Positions 9,397 through 18,317 of a stretch of DNA of 64,000 bases are shown here, in pieces. The stretch spans positions 1 to 64,000 of the forward strand of contig CAWKPE010000014.1 in NCBI GenBank assembly GCA_963851385.1, given 5' to 3'. The first letter of the stretch is position 1; each line of letters opens with the position of its first letter. The notes beneath the pieces are model-generated. The model saw only the letters and a program-made list of their open reading frames with translations, did not search any database and had not been told where the DNA came from. This DNA comes from CAWEFA01 sp963851385 (GTDB taxonomy: Bacteria; Bacteroidota; Bacteroidia; Bacteroidales; DTGW01). A program made the position numbers and the translations under genes.

Positions 9397-10006
9397 CTGA
9401 TCTTAAATTCTTCTGAGCTTTACTTATAAACCAGTTATCGGTATCGCGTATAATTTTGCCTTTTGAATTTACAGAGTGCTCGTCTTTATTTTTTTGAGAA
9501 ATTAAATAATGAAATATACGCAAAGAATTGACAAGTCTGAATCCCCAGTAATCACGAAAATTTTGATTGCATTCATAAATGGCATCGTTCGATAGTTCTT
9601 CATTCCCCAATTGATAAATTTCCAGGAAGTCTTTTAAATCCTGGTAAATATCTGCCATATTTTCAGAAATGCTTGAAGAAACCGGCTCTGCTGTTTCGTT
9701 CATTTCGCTGTCATAAAAATCCAGATAAGTATCATCATCTCCTAATATAACTTCTATTCCGTTTCGCACAAACTGCCAGTCAAATTCAGTTACAAATTTT
9801 TCATTTTTTTCCTCATTTACTTGCTCCGTTTCAGGCAGCAAGTTTGCTTTAAGATATAGCAAGGAAAGAAGTTTAACAGATTTATCTATCAAAGTTTCTT
9901 TGTCGAGTTCGGCTATATTTTCTGCAAAAGTGCAATATTCCTTGGCGACAGTTACAAACTCAACTACATTTTTGGAGTACACTATATCTTTTAATGAAGT
10001 GCCCAT
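9389..10006 (-). CDS. DUF5063 domain-containing protein
   Basis: 205 residues, acidic and soluble with no signal peptide or membrane segment. It matches the Bacteroidota DUF5063 family: an early VVEFVTVAKEYCTFAE helix, a middle ADIYQDLKDFLEIYQLG, and NFRDYWGFRLVNSLRIFHYL near the C-terminus. Function is unknown. The fixed order DUF5063, exonuclease, methyltransferase with overlapping ends suggests a role in RNA processing or ribosome maturation; that is inference from context. Confidence 0.8.
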   Translation of the reverse strand: MGTSLKDIVYSKNVVEFVTVAKEYCTFAENIAELDKETLIDKSVKLLSLLYLKANLLPETEQVNEEKNEKFVTEFDWQFVRNGIEVILGDDDTYLDFYDSEMNETAEPVSSSISENMADIYQDLKDFLEIYQLGNEELSNDAIYECNQNFRDYWGFRLVNSLRIFHYLISQKNKDEHSVNSKGKIIRDTDNWFISKAQKNLRSDE

Positions 10007-10082
10007 TTTTTAAATGATTCAATTAACCAAAATCATGCTTATGATTTAATATCGTTTAATTAAGAAAATTTATCTAATAAAG

Positions 10083-10140
10083 GCTTCGACTCCGCTCAGC
10101 CTGACAGCTAATTAGAGAGTCACACTGAGCGAAGTCGAAG
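10083..10140. repeat. Dispersed palindromic repeat, CTTCGAC...GTCGAAG type
   Basis: CTTCGACTCCGCTCAG (from 10084) pairs with CTGAGCGAAGTCGAAG ending near 10140, giving a long stem with a central spacer. Degenerate relatives with the same CTTCGAC/CTCAG and CTGAG/GTCGAA arms occur at 21560-21612 and 49211-49261. All three lie in intergenic DNA. It sits downstream of ccsA and upstream of DUF5063. Confidence 0.75.
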
Positions 10141-10228
10141 TGTATTTAAGCTTAATTAAAAGATATTTCAATATAATCTTATAAATTCTCAGTACAAATT
10201 TACATGAAAGTTTATGAAGAAAAGAAAA

Positions 10229-11029
10229 TTAATTCGAATATACATGAACACTATTTTGGGCAGATGGCAAATAGTTTATTCCAAACCACGCAATTAGTAA
10301 AATAATAAATGATAAACTCAGTATCCACAATGCAGATTTTGTATTATTTGATTTGTAATTCCGGATATGGATATATATAAGATAACTCATCCAGGTAAGA
10401 AATGCCCAGGTTTCTTTTGGATCCCACATCCAATAATTTCCCCATGCTTCTTTTGCCCACATAGCACCAAAAAGTAAACCCAGAGTTACACATGAATAAC
10501 CCAAGTAAACCAAATTATCAGCAATTGATAAAACTTTAATATTGTATTCACTAAAATAAACCTGGTACAATCCAATTGATGCAACAATAGCTGAACTACC
10601 CAGAAATGCATAACCCAAGATATAAACTATTACATGAGGTGCAAACCATGGACTCTGTAATGCAGGCATCATTGTTTTATCATAGTTTTCAGGATGTAGA
10701 TAATTTATGAGAATGAAAAGTAAAGCCATCAGGTTACTAAATAATAAGGCAAATGAATAATTCCAGCGCTTATAAGTTATATAACCTATTAAAGAGAGGA
10801 AAAACGAATACCACAACCTGGTTTCTCCAAGTGTGCGTAAAGGCGGGCGATTTAGAATTGTCCATAATAATCCTATAAAGAGTGCCTGTATTAGAATACC
10901 TAAAGAAATTGAAATATCACAAAAAATTTTAGTTGCTATAACTTTCTTGCGAAGTAAAGCAAATATAGTTCCTGCTATTAGAAACAGGGTTGAGAATAAT
11001 GCACATATCGGAAAATCAATCCATCCCAT
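10229..11029 (-). CDS. ccsA: Cytochrome c biogenesis protein CcsA (system II haem handling)
   Basis: 266 residues with about eight hydrophobic segments. The family's tryptophan-rich haem-binding signature WGNYWMWDPKETWAF is clear, flanked by membrane segments, and conserved His residues are visible in PHVIVYILGY and YIHIRNY. CcsA works with ResB/Ccs1 in the inner membrane to export haem and attach it to apocytochromes c outside. It starts 11 bp after the resB stop, so the two form one transcription unit. Confidence 0.9.
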   Translation of the reverse strand: MGWIDFPICALFSTLFLIAGTIFALLRKKVIATKIFCDISISLGILIQALFIGLLWTILNRPPLRTLGETRLWYSFFLSLIGYITYKRWNYSFALLFSNLMALLFILINYLHPENYDKTMMPALQSPWFAPHVIVYILGYAFLGSSAIVASIGLYQVYFSEYNIKVLSIADNLVYLGYSCVTLGLLFGAMWAKEAWGNYWMWDPKETWAFLTWMSYLIYIHIRNYKSNNTKSALWILSLSFIILLIAWFGINYLPSAQNSVHVYSN

Positions 11030-11040
11030 ACTAAGGTGAT

Positions 11041-12285
11041 TTAGATTTTAAATTCAGTTTGTTTTAAACTGTTGCCATTCCAAAAAAGATAAATAGATCC
11101 TGCAATTAATAAAAACATGCCCAGATACACCAATGGCAGCCAGGGATCTCTTACAGCTTCTAAAATACTTATTTTAGAGAACCTTCCCATTTTAGTATCG
11201 TAATTTACCTGGTAAAGCTTCCATCCCAGAATTGAAAGCGGTTTGTTTACTATAATCTCTTGTTTTTGCATAGTGACTTTTTTACTAATAATATCAACTA
11301 GCGAATTATATTTTTTTGGTTCAGGAGAATTCATTTCTACATAATAATTATTATTGACTACTATAAATTGTGGTTTCATTTTAAAACTTCCACAGGTTAT
11401 CCAACCCTGGGATATTAAATTATCCTGTATGTCTTTAACAGATACATATGCTGATGGGGAAGCTCCTGTATCATTGCTTGCAATAAAACCTTTAGTAGTA
11501 TCTAAAATTGAAGATGGAAGATATTCTTCAACTTTGATTTTGAAATTATCAACCTTTTTCTCAATGCCCTTTTCAACCTGAAAAAGATTGTTCTTAAATT
11601 TTGTATTGATACAACTATCATTTAGATATTGAACAAGTGCAATCTTTGGAGGAAATTCATCAATATGAAAATAGATAAGCTTTATTCTAAATGGAAATTT
11701 CACACAATCTCCTTCCTGGTTGCAGCCAATTTCATTAGTTTTCCCTTCTTCAAGGTTGATGAAATAAGATTTTTGATCACCTGAACCAAGGCTACCTGAA
11801 AAAATAATTAACCATAATCCCAAATGATTTGCTAAAAAACCAAGATTACGTTTACTGAAATTTGATATCCGACGAATTATGACAAGGCCTAAACAGGTTA
11901 ACAAATATATTGAAGCCATTACAAAAAACCAGCTTCTTTGAATATTATGAAGGCATTGTATAGTAACTGATAGACCAGGATTTTCTGATTTTGGGAAAAG
12001 ACCAATTGCAAGAGTAAGCGAAGTAAAAAAAACAATAGCGCTGATACTTGCTGAAATGCCAGATAACCACTTAATGAAAAAAGTATTTTTGTATATGAAG
12101 TGAACAATAATTAGTAAGATAATATAAGAAACTGCAATTTGGATATTATATGGAAAGGCAGGTAATGTAATCGGTTTGAAATTGGTAATAATTTCAATGA
12201 GTAATGATAAAATAAAAAGACCAATAACAAGCAGAAAAGCTTTCGAATAACCCCATGGTTGTTGAAATAATTTCCTGTTAGTCAT
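11041..12285 (-). CDS. resB: ResB-like cytochrome c biogenesis protein (Ccs1)
   Basis: 414 residues. Several membrane helices occupy the N-terminal 180 residues, a periplasmic domain of roughly 200 residues follows, and a final membrane helix (PLVYLGMFLLIAGSIYLFWNG) sits near the C-terminus. This is the ResB/Ccs1 layout: membrane, periplasmic beta-rich region with PLSILGWKLYQVNYD, then a last helix. It would complete system II haem attachment with the adjoining ccsA. The presence of ccsA-resB implies membrane or periplasmic c-type cytochromes elsewhere in the genome; none is encoded here. Confidence 0.82.
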   Translation of the reverse strand: MTNRKLFQQPWGYSKAFLLVIGLFILSLLIEIITNFKPITLPAFPYNIQIAVSYIILLIIVHFIYKNTFFIKWLSGISASISAIVFFTSLTLAIGLFPKSENPGLSVTIQCLHNIQRSWFFVMASIYLLTCLGLVIIRRISNFSKRNLGFLANHLGLWLIIFSGSLGSGDQKSYFINLEEGKTNEIGCNQEGDCVKFPFRIKLIYFHIDEFPPKIALVQYLNDSCINTKFKNNLFQVEKGIEKKVDNFKIKVEEYLPSSILDTTKGFIASNDTGASPSAYVSVKDIQDNLISQGWITCGSFKMKPQFIVVNNNYYVEMNSPEPKKYNSLVDIISKKVTMQKQEIIVNKPLSILGWKLYQVNYDTKMGRFSKISILEAVRDPWLPLVYLGMFLLIAGSIYLFWNGNSLKQTEFKI

Positions 12286-12446
12286 AACAATTTAATAAAA
12301 AATAAAATGATGCTCGAATAAAAAAACAATAGTAATAAATAATGGTCAAAATTTATAAATACAGATAAAGGTAATTTTTAATTTTCTCTGATACAAATAG
12401 GTTCCCTGTTGCTATTCTTAAATTATTCTGCTTAATCAAAGTTTTC

Positions 12447-12476
12447 TTTGATAATATCTATAAATAGTTATATTTG
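12447..12476 (+). promoter_or_regulatory. Bacteroidota-type promoter of the TonB receptor gene
   Basis: A TTG at 12448-12450 is followed after 18 bases by TATATTTG at 12469-12476, matching the Bacteroidota -33/-7 consensus (TTG, about 19 bases, TAnnTTTG). Transcription would begin near 12483, which makes the ATG at 12511 the first usable start and argues against the longer reading frame from 12448. Confidence 0.6.
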
Positions 12477-12510
12477 CGCCGGTTTTAAAAAATATATTCA
12501 ATTAATTAAT

Positions 12511-14547
12511 ATGAAGCAAAACTTTATAAATAAGTTAAAACAGGTACATTTCAAGCATTGGAGTAATAAGAAATATGCAGCTTTTAATAGTTTTAAGAAA
12601 ATTATTAAAATTTGTACGTTGGCAGTTGCTTATTCAATTATAGCAGAACCAACTCACTTAAAAGCACAAGGTGGAGACAGCACAAGTACGCGTATATATG
12701 AACTTGATGAAGTAACAGTCCAATCCACTCTAATTGAATTGAAAAATGCTGAGACAGGTCGTTCTATTGAAGTTATAAATGGTTCGTCGATTCAATTGCT
12801 GCCGGTAACAACAATTGATGAACTATTGCGTTATGTCCCGGGCATAGATGCTCGACAAAGAGGAGCATTTGGAACCCAAACAGACTTTAGTATTCGTGGA
12901 AGCAACTTCAACCAGGTACTTGTTCTCATAGATGGCCAAAAAATAAATGATCCGCTTACTTCCCACTTCAACAGCAATATTCCCATTTCTCCTTCCGAAA
13001 TTGAACGAATTGAAATAATCAGAGGTCCGGCATCTGCTGAATATGGACCAGATGCAACAGGAGGTGTAATCAATATTATTACAAAAACATTTTCAAAAAA
13101 TCCACAAGTCAGAACATTTGACGCTAACGGGAAAGCGCTTATAGGCCAGTATAATCTTATTAATACCGATGATGGTATTTTTTATGGAAATGATAAATTC
13201 AAGTTGTCAGGCGGAGTTTTATTAAATAAATCAGACGGCAATCCTTTAACTTCAGGATTAAAGGGCTTCTTTAATATTAATACTGTATCGCTATCAGGAC
13301 AATTGAAACTTAATTCCAAATGGTCCGCTTCATACCGTTATGCGCAAGATTACAGGAATTTTAATGCACAATGGTTTTATACTGCATTGTCCATTGATAG
13401 TGCAACAGAAAAACTCAACAGAGACAGACACCAATTTCAACTTGCAAGAAATACAGAAAATTCTACTACAAAAATCAACTTTTCTTATATTTCAACTAAA
13501 GATAATTATATTTTGAACTCAGATTACAGTTTTAATAACAACACTAATCTGGGAAGTATTCAAGCTACACATCAAATAATGTTGTCAAATGAAATAGCAA
13601 TTCTTTCAGGTTTATCTGCCGACCAGAGGGCAATTGAAAGCAACAATCGCGGTAACCATTCACTTTATCATTATGGTGCATTCGGAACATTGTCATACAA
13701 ACCTTTAAAATCAATAACCATCAATGGAGGCATTAGAGCCGATGATGATGAAAGTTACGGTTTTAATTTATTGCCACAGGCAAGCATGTCATATAAAGTA
13801 CTTAACAATCTGTTAATAAGAGTATCTGCCGGACGTTCAATACGGGCTCCGGATTTTACAGAGAACTACTATAATAATTACACAGCTTCCGTGTATCCAG
13901 GGAGTACGGTAGGAAACAGAGAATTAAAACCAGAAGTGTCAAACAATTCAGAACTCGGATTTGATTACAATTTAATTCCTAATTCAATAATCAGTATGAC
14001 TGGTTTTGCCAGATGGACCAGTAATCAAATTGATTATGTTGATACAATCGCTGATAAAATACCGTATTTGACCAACCTTCAAAAAGGAGCGCATTATTAT
14101 TATGCAATAAATAATAGTAGCACTAATACTTATGGCATAGACTCAAGGGTTTCATTTAAAAAAACCGTATCATCAAACCTTTGCTTTAATTTTACAGGAG
14201 GATATACTTTTACCAAATATAGTTCAAGTTTTGACAAACCTTCTTTGTACGCACTATTACATCTTAAACATCTTATTAATGGTGAATTTTTCACAGAAAT
14301 TGGATCAGTAAAATGGAGTATAAATGGATTATATAAAGTAAGAGATTCTCAAAATGATATTAAACTAAACCATTACCTATTGGGGTCTTATGCAGTATTT
14401 AATACTAGCCTGGATGTTGCCGTGTATAAAAAAACTGGATATCTGACATTGGCAGTTTATAATGTTTTTAATAAAAAATATTCAGACTTTCTTGGGGCTG
14501 AAATGCCTGGGCGCTGGATTGCAGGTGGTGTTAAATTTAAAATATAA
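12511..14547 (+). CDS. TonB-dependent outer-membrane receptor, BtuB/CirA-like
   Basis: About 678 residues. After a signal-like segment (ICTLAVAYSIIAEPTHLKAQG) comes a TonB-box-like region (YELDEVTVQST), then the plug domain (LLRYVPGIDARQRG, FSIRGSNFNQVLVLIDGQ, IERIEIIRGPASAEYGPDATGGVINIITK) and a 22-strand barrel ending VYNVFNKKYSDF...GRWIAGGVKFKI with an aromatic-rich tail. It lacks the CarboxypepD_reg domain and has no SusD partner, so it resembles vitamin, siderophore or metal receptors rather than glycan receptors. No riboswitch was recognised upstream. The substrate is unknown. Confidence 0.9.
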   Translation: MKQNFINKLKQVHFKHWSNKKYAAFNSFKKIIKICTLAVAYSIIAEPTHLKAQGGDSTSTRIYELDEVTVQSTLIELKNAETGRSIEVINGSSIQLLPVTTIDELLRYVPGIDARQRGAFGTQTDFSIRGSNFNQVLVLIDGQKINDPLTSHFNSNIPISPSEIERIEIIRGPASAEYGPDATGGVINIITKTFSKNPQVRTFDANGKALIGQYNLINTDDGIFYGNDKFKLSGGVLLNKSDGNPLTSGLKGFFNINTVSLSGQLKLNSKWSASYRYAQDYRNFNAQWFYTALSIDSATEKLNRDRHQFQLARNTENSTTKINFSYISTKDNYILNSDYSFNNNTNLGSIQATHQIMLSNEIAILSGLSADQRAIESNNRGNHSLYHYGAFGTLSYKPLKSITINGGIRADDDESYGFNLLPQASMSYKVLNNLLIRVSAGRSIRAPDFTENYYNNYTASVYPGSTVGNRELKPEVSNNSELGFDYNLIPNSIISMTGFARWTSNQIDYVDTIADKIPYLTNLQKGAHYYYAINNSSTNTYGIDSRVSFKKTVSSNLCFNFTGGYTFTKYSSSFDKPSLYALLHLKHLINGEFFTEIGSVKWSINGLYKVRDSQNDIKLNHYLLGSYAVFNTSLDVAVYKKTGYLTLAVYNVFNKKYSDFLGAEMPGRWIAGGVKFKI

Positions 14548-14597
14548 TTATTAACCTCAGTATTTTGTCATTTTACAAATGATAATTGCAGCCAAAT

Positions 14598-14918
14598 TTA
14601 AAATATGTGCTGAAGTACTAGTATGATAATGGTTACGACAAATGTTGCAGTCAATACTCCGCGCGCACCTTTAAGAAAATCACCCCAGATAAATAAGAAG
14701 AATAAACCAAGATTTGGAAGTACGCATAAACTGAATAGTTTCGAAATAATCTGCATCGTGATTAAAAAATGAAAAAATTGTTTGATTGAATAATTATCAA
14801 AACTATTCAGATATACGATAAAAAGAGTAATAAGAGGTATCAGCAAAGCAAGAACTAAGCCCAACCATAATTTATCGAATTTTGGTAACAGTCCTAAAAG
14901 TTTTTTAAATATATTCAT
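14598..14918 (-). CDS. Small conserved membrane protein
   Basis: 106 residues from the ATG at 14918, with three hydrophobic segments (LWLGLVLALLIPLITLFIVYL, a middle FFHFLITMQIISKLFSLCVL, and a final VVTIIILVLQ). It begins inside the last 14 bases of the nitroreductase gene, suggesting a two-gene unit. Similar small membrane proteins are common in Bacteroidota, but no function is known to me. The frame continues upstream to 14987, but that would run deep into the neighbour. Confidence 0.65.
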   Translation of the reverse strand: MNIFKKLLGLLPKFDKLWLGLVLALLIPLITLFIVYLNSFDNYSIKQFFHFLITMQIISKLFSLCVLPNLGLFFLFIWGDFLKGARGVLTATFVVTIIILVLQHIF

Positions 14919-15471
14919 TAATGCTGTGAATTTCTTCAATTTTTTTTCTTTGTTTAACACGTATTTCATCAGTTGTCGGATATCCAACAGTAATAACCAG
15001 AGCAGCTCTTTTCGAAGAAGGAATGTTTAACAATTTCTTTACTTTTTTTTCATTGAACCATCCAAGTATACAAGTGCCAAGACCTTCGACCGTTGCTTGT
15101 AAACAAAATTGAATAGCTGCTATTCCTATATCTATTAGTGTATAAGGCTTGTTCCATATTACTTCACCGATTTTTGATGTAAGGTTCGGTTTTTCCATTA
15201 CTACCACAACAAGCAAAGGTGCTTGCTTTGTATAGTGATTTATAGGCAGCATTTGAGTTGTAGTCAAATCAGCCAGCTGATTTTTAATTTCAGGTTTGTC
15301 TACAATAATAAATTTCCAGGGTTGCGAATTACATGCTGAAGGTGCCAGCCTGGCTGCCTCAATACATCGTAATATCTTTTCTTTTTCCACTAACTGGTCT
15401 CTGTAACCTCTAACACTTTGTCTTTTTTGCACCAGTTCAAGGAAATGATAATAATCGTCCATAAGTTTCAT
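14905..15471 (-). CDS. Nitroreductase-family FMN oxidoreductase
   Basis: About 188 residues from the Met at 15471. Family hallmarks are VQKRQSVRGYRDQ (FMN phosphate contacts), ARLAPSACNSQPWKFIIVD, and the C-terminal GLGTCILGWFNEKKVKKLL..VITVGYP. It would be a flavin-dependent NAD(P)H oxidoreductase in the cytoplasm; the physiological substrate cannot be read from sequence. The reading frame extends to 15504, but MKLMDDYYHF fits the family start better. Confidence 0.88.
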   Translation of the reverse strand: MKLMDDYYHFLELVQKRQSVRGYRDQLVEKEKILRCIEAARLAPSACNSQPWKFIIVDKPEIKNQLADLTTTQMLPINHYTKQAPLLVVVVMEKPNLTSKIGEVIWNKPYTLIDIGIAAIQFCLQATVEGLGTCILGWFNEKKVKKLLNIPSSKRAALVITVGYPTTDEIRVKQRKKIEEIHSINEYI

Positions 15472-15653
15472 ATTAATTGCTTTGATGACATCAAAAGTAA
15501 CCAATTTTTAAGTGAAGACATTAAGTGCATTTCAAAAATGAAATAATAATCATACTTTGAAATTAGAAATGAATTTTGATTGACGCAGTAAAATTTGAAA
15601 ACAAATAAAAATTCAGAATGTCAGCTGTATATTTTAATTATGATGAATTATTG

Positions 15654-15661
15654 TAATTTTG
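15654..15661 (+). promoter_or_regulatory. -7 promoter element of the CCA-adding enzyme gene
   Basis: TAATTTTG matches TAnnTTTG, 33 bases before the ATG at 15694. The -33 region is only AT-rich, with no clear TTG. Confidence 0.45.
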
Positions 15662-15693
15662 TCCCTCTTCAAAATTAATTTCCATATATTTTA

Positions 15694-17112
15694 ATGAAGG
15701 AATATTTAAATAAAAAGATTTTTAAATTAATATCTGAAGTTGCAGAACGTGATGGATTGTCGGCATACGTAGTAGGTGGTTATGTGAGGGATTGTATCTT
15801 GAAGCGTGAAAGCAAAGACATTGATATTGTTGTAGTAGGCAGTGGCATTGAAACTGCGAGAAAAATTGCTAGCTTAATTGGTAAAAATACAAAAGTCAGT
15901 GTATTTGAAAACTTTGGTACAGCTATGTTTCACTATGATAATTATGATATCGAATTTGTAGGTGCCAGAAAAGAATCGTACCAGAGAAATTCAAGAAAAC
16001 CAATTGTTGAAAATGGCACTCTGGAAGATGATCAGTTGCGTCGTGATTTCACCATTAATGCTCTTGCTATAAGTTTGAATAAGGATGATTATGGTTCGTT
16101 TAAGGATCCTTTTAATGGTTTACAAGATATTCAGCAAAAAATTATTCGCACTCCAACTAATCCTTCGATCACTTTTTCCGATGATCCTTTAAGAATGATA
16201 AGGGCTATTAGATTTTCTACTCAATTAAATTTTACTATTGAGCAGGTTACTTTAAAAGCCATAAATGAAGATAAAGATAGAATTAGCATTGTATCAGTTG
16301 AAAGAATCACTGATGAATTGAACAAGATAATCATGGCCGATAAGCCCTCTTCAGGTTTTAAATTACTAGAATCTACGGGACTTTTAAAAATAGTTTTTCC
16401 TGAATTAGATAGCATGAAAGGCGTTGAAGACAAAAATGGTTGTAAACATAAAGATAATTTTCTTCATACTCTTGAAGTGCTTGATAATATTTCTACAAAA
16501 TCAGACAATTTATGGTTGCGTTGGGCAGCATTATTACATGACATTGCAAAGCCCAGCACTAAACGGTACAATTCAGAGAATGGCTGGACTTTTCACGGGC
16601 ATGAATTCATTGGGCAAAAAATGGTAATAGATATTTTTCGCAGGTTAAAATTACCATTAAATGAAAAGATGAAATATGTCCAGAAGATTGTTGGACTGCA
16701 TCTCAGGCCAATTGTACTTGCCCAGGATATAGTTACTGATTCAGCGGTACGCAGATTATTGTTTGAAGCAGGGAATGATATTGACGATTTAATGCTATTA
16801 TGTGAAGCAGATATTACTTCAAAAAATGAAAATCTCAAATCAAAATATCGTTCCAATTTTAAATTGGTTAGAGACAAGTTGAAAGAAATTGAAGAAAAAG
16901 ATGCAATTCGCAATTTTCAACCTCCAATTGATGGTAAAGAGATTATTGACATATTTGGAATTTCACCTTGTAAGATCATTGGAGATATTAAAAATGCTAT
17001 TAAAGATGCAATACTTGATGGCATTATCCCGAATAAGTATGACGAAGCCTATCGCTTTATGATTGCTAAAGCAAAAGAGTTTGGATTAGAACCACAAAAA
17101 GATAATGATTGA
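15694..17112 (+). CDS. cca: CCA tRNA nucleotidyltransferase with HD domain
   Basis: 472 residues. The N-terminal nucleotidyltransferase has GGYVRDCIL and the metal-binding DIDIVVVG, then ERITDELNKI of the RNA-binding part. The middle holds an HD phosphohydrolase motif (LLHDIAKPSTK, with HGHEFIG). It adds or repairs the 3' CCA end of tRNAs; the HD domain may give 2',3'-cyclic phosphodiesterase or phosphatase activity. The length and order fit Bacteroidota CCA enzymes. It is monocistronic, on the opposite strand from the nitroreductase gene upstream. Confidence 0.92.
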   Translation: MKEYLNKKIFKLISEVAERDGLSAYVVGGYVRDCILKRESKDIDIVVVGSGIETARKIASLIGKNTKVSVFENFGTAMFHYDNYDIEFVGARKESYQRNSRKPIVENGTLEDDQLRRDFTINALAISLNKDDYGSFKDPFNGLQDIQQKIIRTPTNPSITFSDDPLRMIRAIRFSTQLNFTIEQVTLKAINEDKDRISIVSVERITDELNKIIMADKPSSGFKLLESTGLLKIVFPELDSMKGVEDKNGCKHKDNFLHTLEVLDNISTKSDNLWLRWAALLHDIAKPSTKRYNSENGWTFHGHEFIGQKMVIDIFRRLKLPLNEKMKYVQKIVGLHLRPIVLAQDIVTDSAVRRLLFEAGNDIDDLMLLCEADITSKNENLKSKYRSNFKLVRDKLKEIEEKDAIRNFQPPIDGKEIIDIFGISPCKIIGDIKNAIKDAILDGIIPNKYDEAYRFMIAKAKEFGLEPQKDND

Positions 17113-17407
17113 AAATCCAGTTATTGCTATTTTATTTTATAATTATTGATATGTAATTTGCATAACATCATCAAAAAATTTTTGTATCTAACAATTGAAG
17201 TTATTAATAACTTTTGAAAAAAGTTTCACGTATAAATTTTTTATTACTATCTCTTTCAATTAAAGTGAAATATATTGCTTCTGTAATTTTATTATTGTCA
17301 TTACAATTGAATCAATGATAATATGTTAGATAAAATTGAAGCAAAGAGATTAATTGGAAATAGATATATTTAACAAAAAACATATATAATTTATTCTCTT
17401 TTATCTT
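17113..17407. other. AT-rich intergenic DNA upstream of a putative small RNA
   Basis: About 295 bases with no credible reading frame and no strong hairpin. It is unusually AT-rich just before the TATATTTG box at 17408. Confidence 0.5.
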
Positions 17408-17415
17408 TATATTTG
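17408..17415 (+). promoter_or_regulatory. -7 promoter element of a putative small RNA or leader
   Basis: TATATTTG matches TAnnTTTG exactly. Transcription would begin around 17421-17423 (GGGAAACG), immediately ahead of the micro-ORFs. No TTG occurs at the expected -33 distance. Confidence 0.5.
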
Positions 17416-17420
17416 CATTG

Positions 17421-17542
17421 GGAAACGTAATGTCTTTTATTAAATTCTTTACTGAATGAAATATGAGGCTGTTTTCTCTGAAATTTTAGGTTAATTTTAG
17501 GGTTTTTAGGTCGGGAATGTTCTCATTTCCGACCTTTTTAAT
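17421..17542 (+). ncRNA. Putative small RNA or leader of about 120 nt with two overlapping micro-ORFs
   Basis: A Bacteroidota -7 box at 17408 and a strong intrinsic terminator at 17508-17541 frame a compact transcript standing free between cca and the Fib_succ_major gene. It contains ATG...TGA at 17430-17459 (MSFIKFFTE) and a second ATG at 17456 that overlaps the first stop as ATGA and ends at 17494 (MKYEAVFSEILG). Three TTTTAGG copies precede the terminator stem. It could be a small RNA, an attenuator leader or a micropeptide gene. No known RNA family is recognised; the call rests only on this architecture. Confidence 0.45.
17508..17541 (+). terminator. Rho-independent terminator
   Basis: A ten-pair stem GGTCGGGAAT / ATTTCCGACC, with one G-T pair and a short loop, is followed directly by TTTTT. 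This is the strongest terminator-like hairpin in the window. Confidence 0.8.
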
Positions 17543-17738
17543 TGTGGAATATTTCTCATACAAACTTCAGTAATAATAAATTCTTTATTTTCCAATTAAC
17601 TATATATCCATAGATACTTGAAATTTTTTGTTGAATTTATGAATAATATAGATGAATTTATTTAAAAAATTCTGTTGTTCTTTCATGATAGATTTTGTAA
17701 TTTAGACTTAGGTTCAATTATTTTAAAAACTACTGACC

Positions 17739-18317
17739 ATGAAAAAAAAGTTATACCTATTTATATTAATTGTGTTTGGATTAAATGTTATTATGCTTGC
17801 CCAGGTTAAAAAAAATGAGGTTATCCGGGACAGTGTTAAAGATACTCGTGACGGACATGTATACAAGATGATAAAAATTGGTAACAAATATTGGACAATA
17901 GAAAATTTAAAATGGGAATGTGAAGGTAGTTTCGTGTATGACGATTTACCTAAAAATTTAAAAAAACATGGCAGGCTATATACATATGACGCATCCAGAA
18001 ACGCTTGTCCAGCTGGTACACATCTGCCTTACAAACAGGAATGGGATACGCTTGAAAAAGTTGTTGATCCAAAAGACAATGGTGATGCTGGAAGCAGGCT
18101 AATTAAAAAGACAAATCCAGGATTCGCTGCTACTCTTGGGGGATATAGAAACGGGAAGGGAAAATATAACGAGATAGATAACATAGGATGTTATTGGGGA
18201 GCAGATAATGCAGTATCGTTCCAGGGTGACATGAATGGGATTAATTTTTTCATCAATGATAAATTTGAGAAAAAAGATTATAAAAATGCATATTCTATTA
18301 GATGTGTGAAAGATTAG
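17739..18317 (+). CDS. Exported Fibrobacter succinogenes major paralogous domain protein
   Basis: 192 residues. A signal peptide (MKKKLYLFILIVFGLNVIMLAQ) is followed by one Fib_succ_major domain: DTRDGHVYKMIKIGNKYWTIENL, the mid-domain CPAGTHLPYKQEWDTL, GGYRNGKGKYNEIDNIGCYW and the terminal YSIRCVKD. These domains are C-type-lectin-like in layout and occur as large paralogous families in Bacteroidota and Fibrobacteres; function is unknown. The final codons overlap the 3' end of hypB by four bases, in convergent orientation. Confidence 0.85.
   Translation: MKKKLYLFILIVFGLNVIMLAQVKKNEVIRDSVKDTRDGHVYKMIKIGNKYWTIENLKWECEGSFVYDDLPKNLKKHGRLYTYDASRNACPAGTHLPYKQEWDTLEKVVDPKDNGDAGSRLIKKTNPGFAATLGGYRNGKGKYNEIDNIGCYWGADNAVSFQGDMNGINFFINDKFEKKDYKNAYSIRCVKD

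Noticed and set aside
12286..12510. Cobalamin or other riboswitch upstream of the BtuB-like receptor gene
   Set aside because: No conserved B12-box or compact multi-stem structure was recognised; only a Bacteroidota promoter is seen.
14598..14987. Longer start at 14987 for the small membrane protein
   Set aside because: It would overlap the nitroreductase gene by over 80 bases with a Lys-rich extension lacking any signal; the ATG at 14918 is better.
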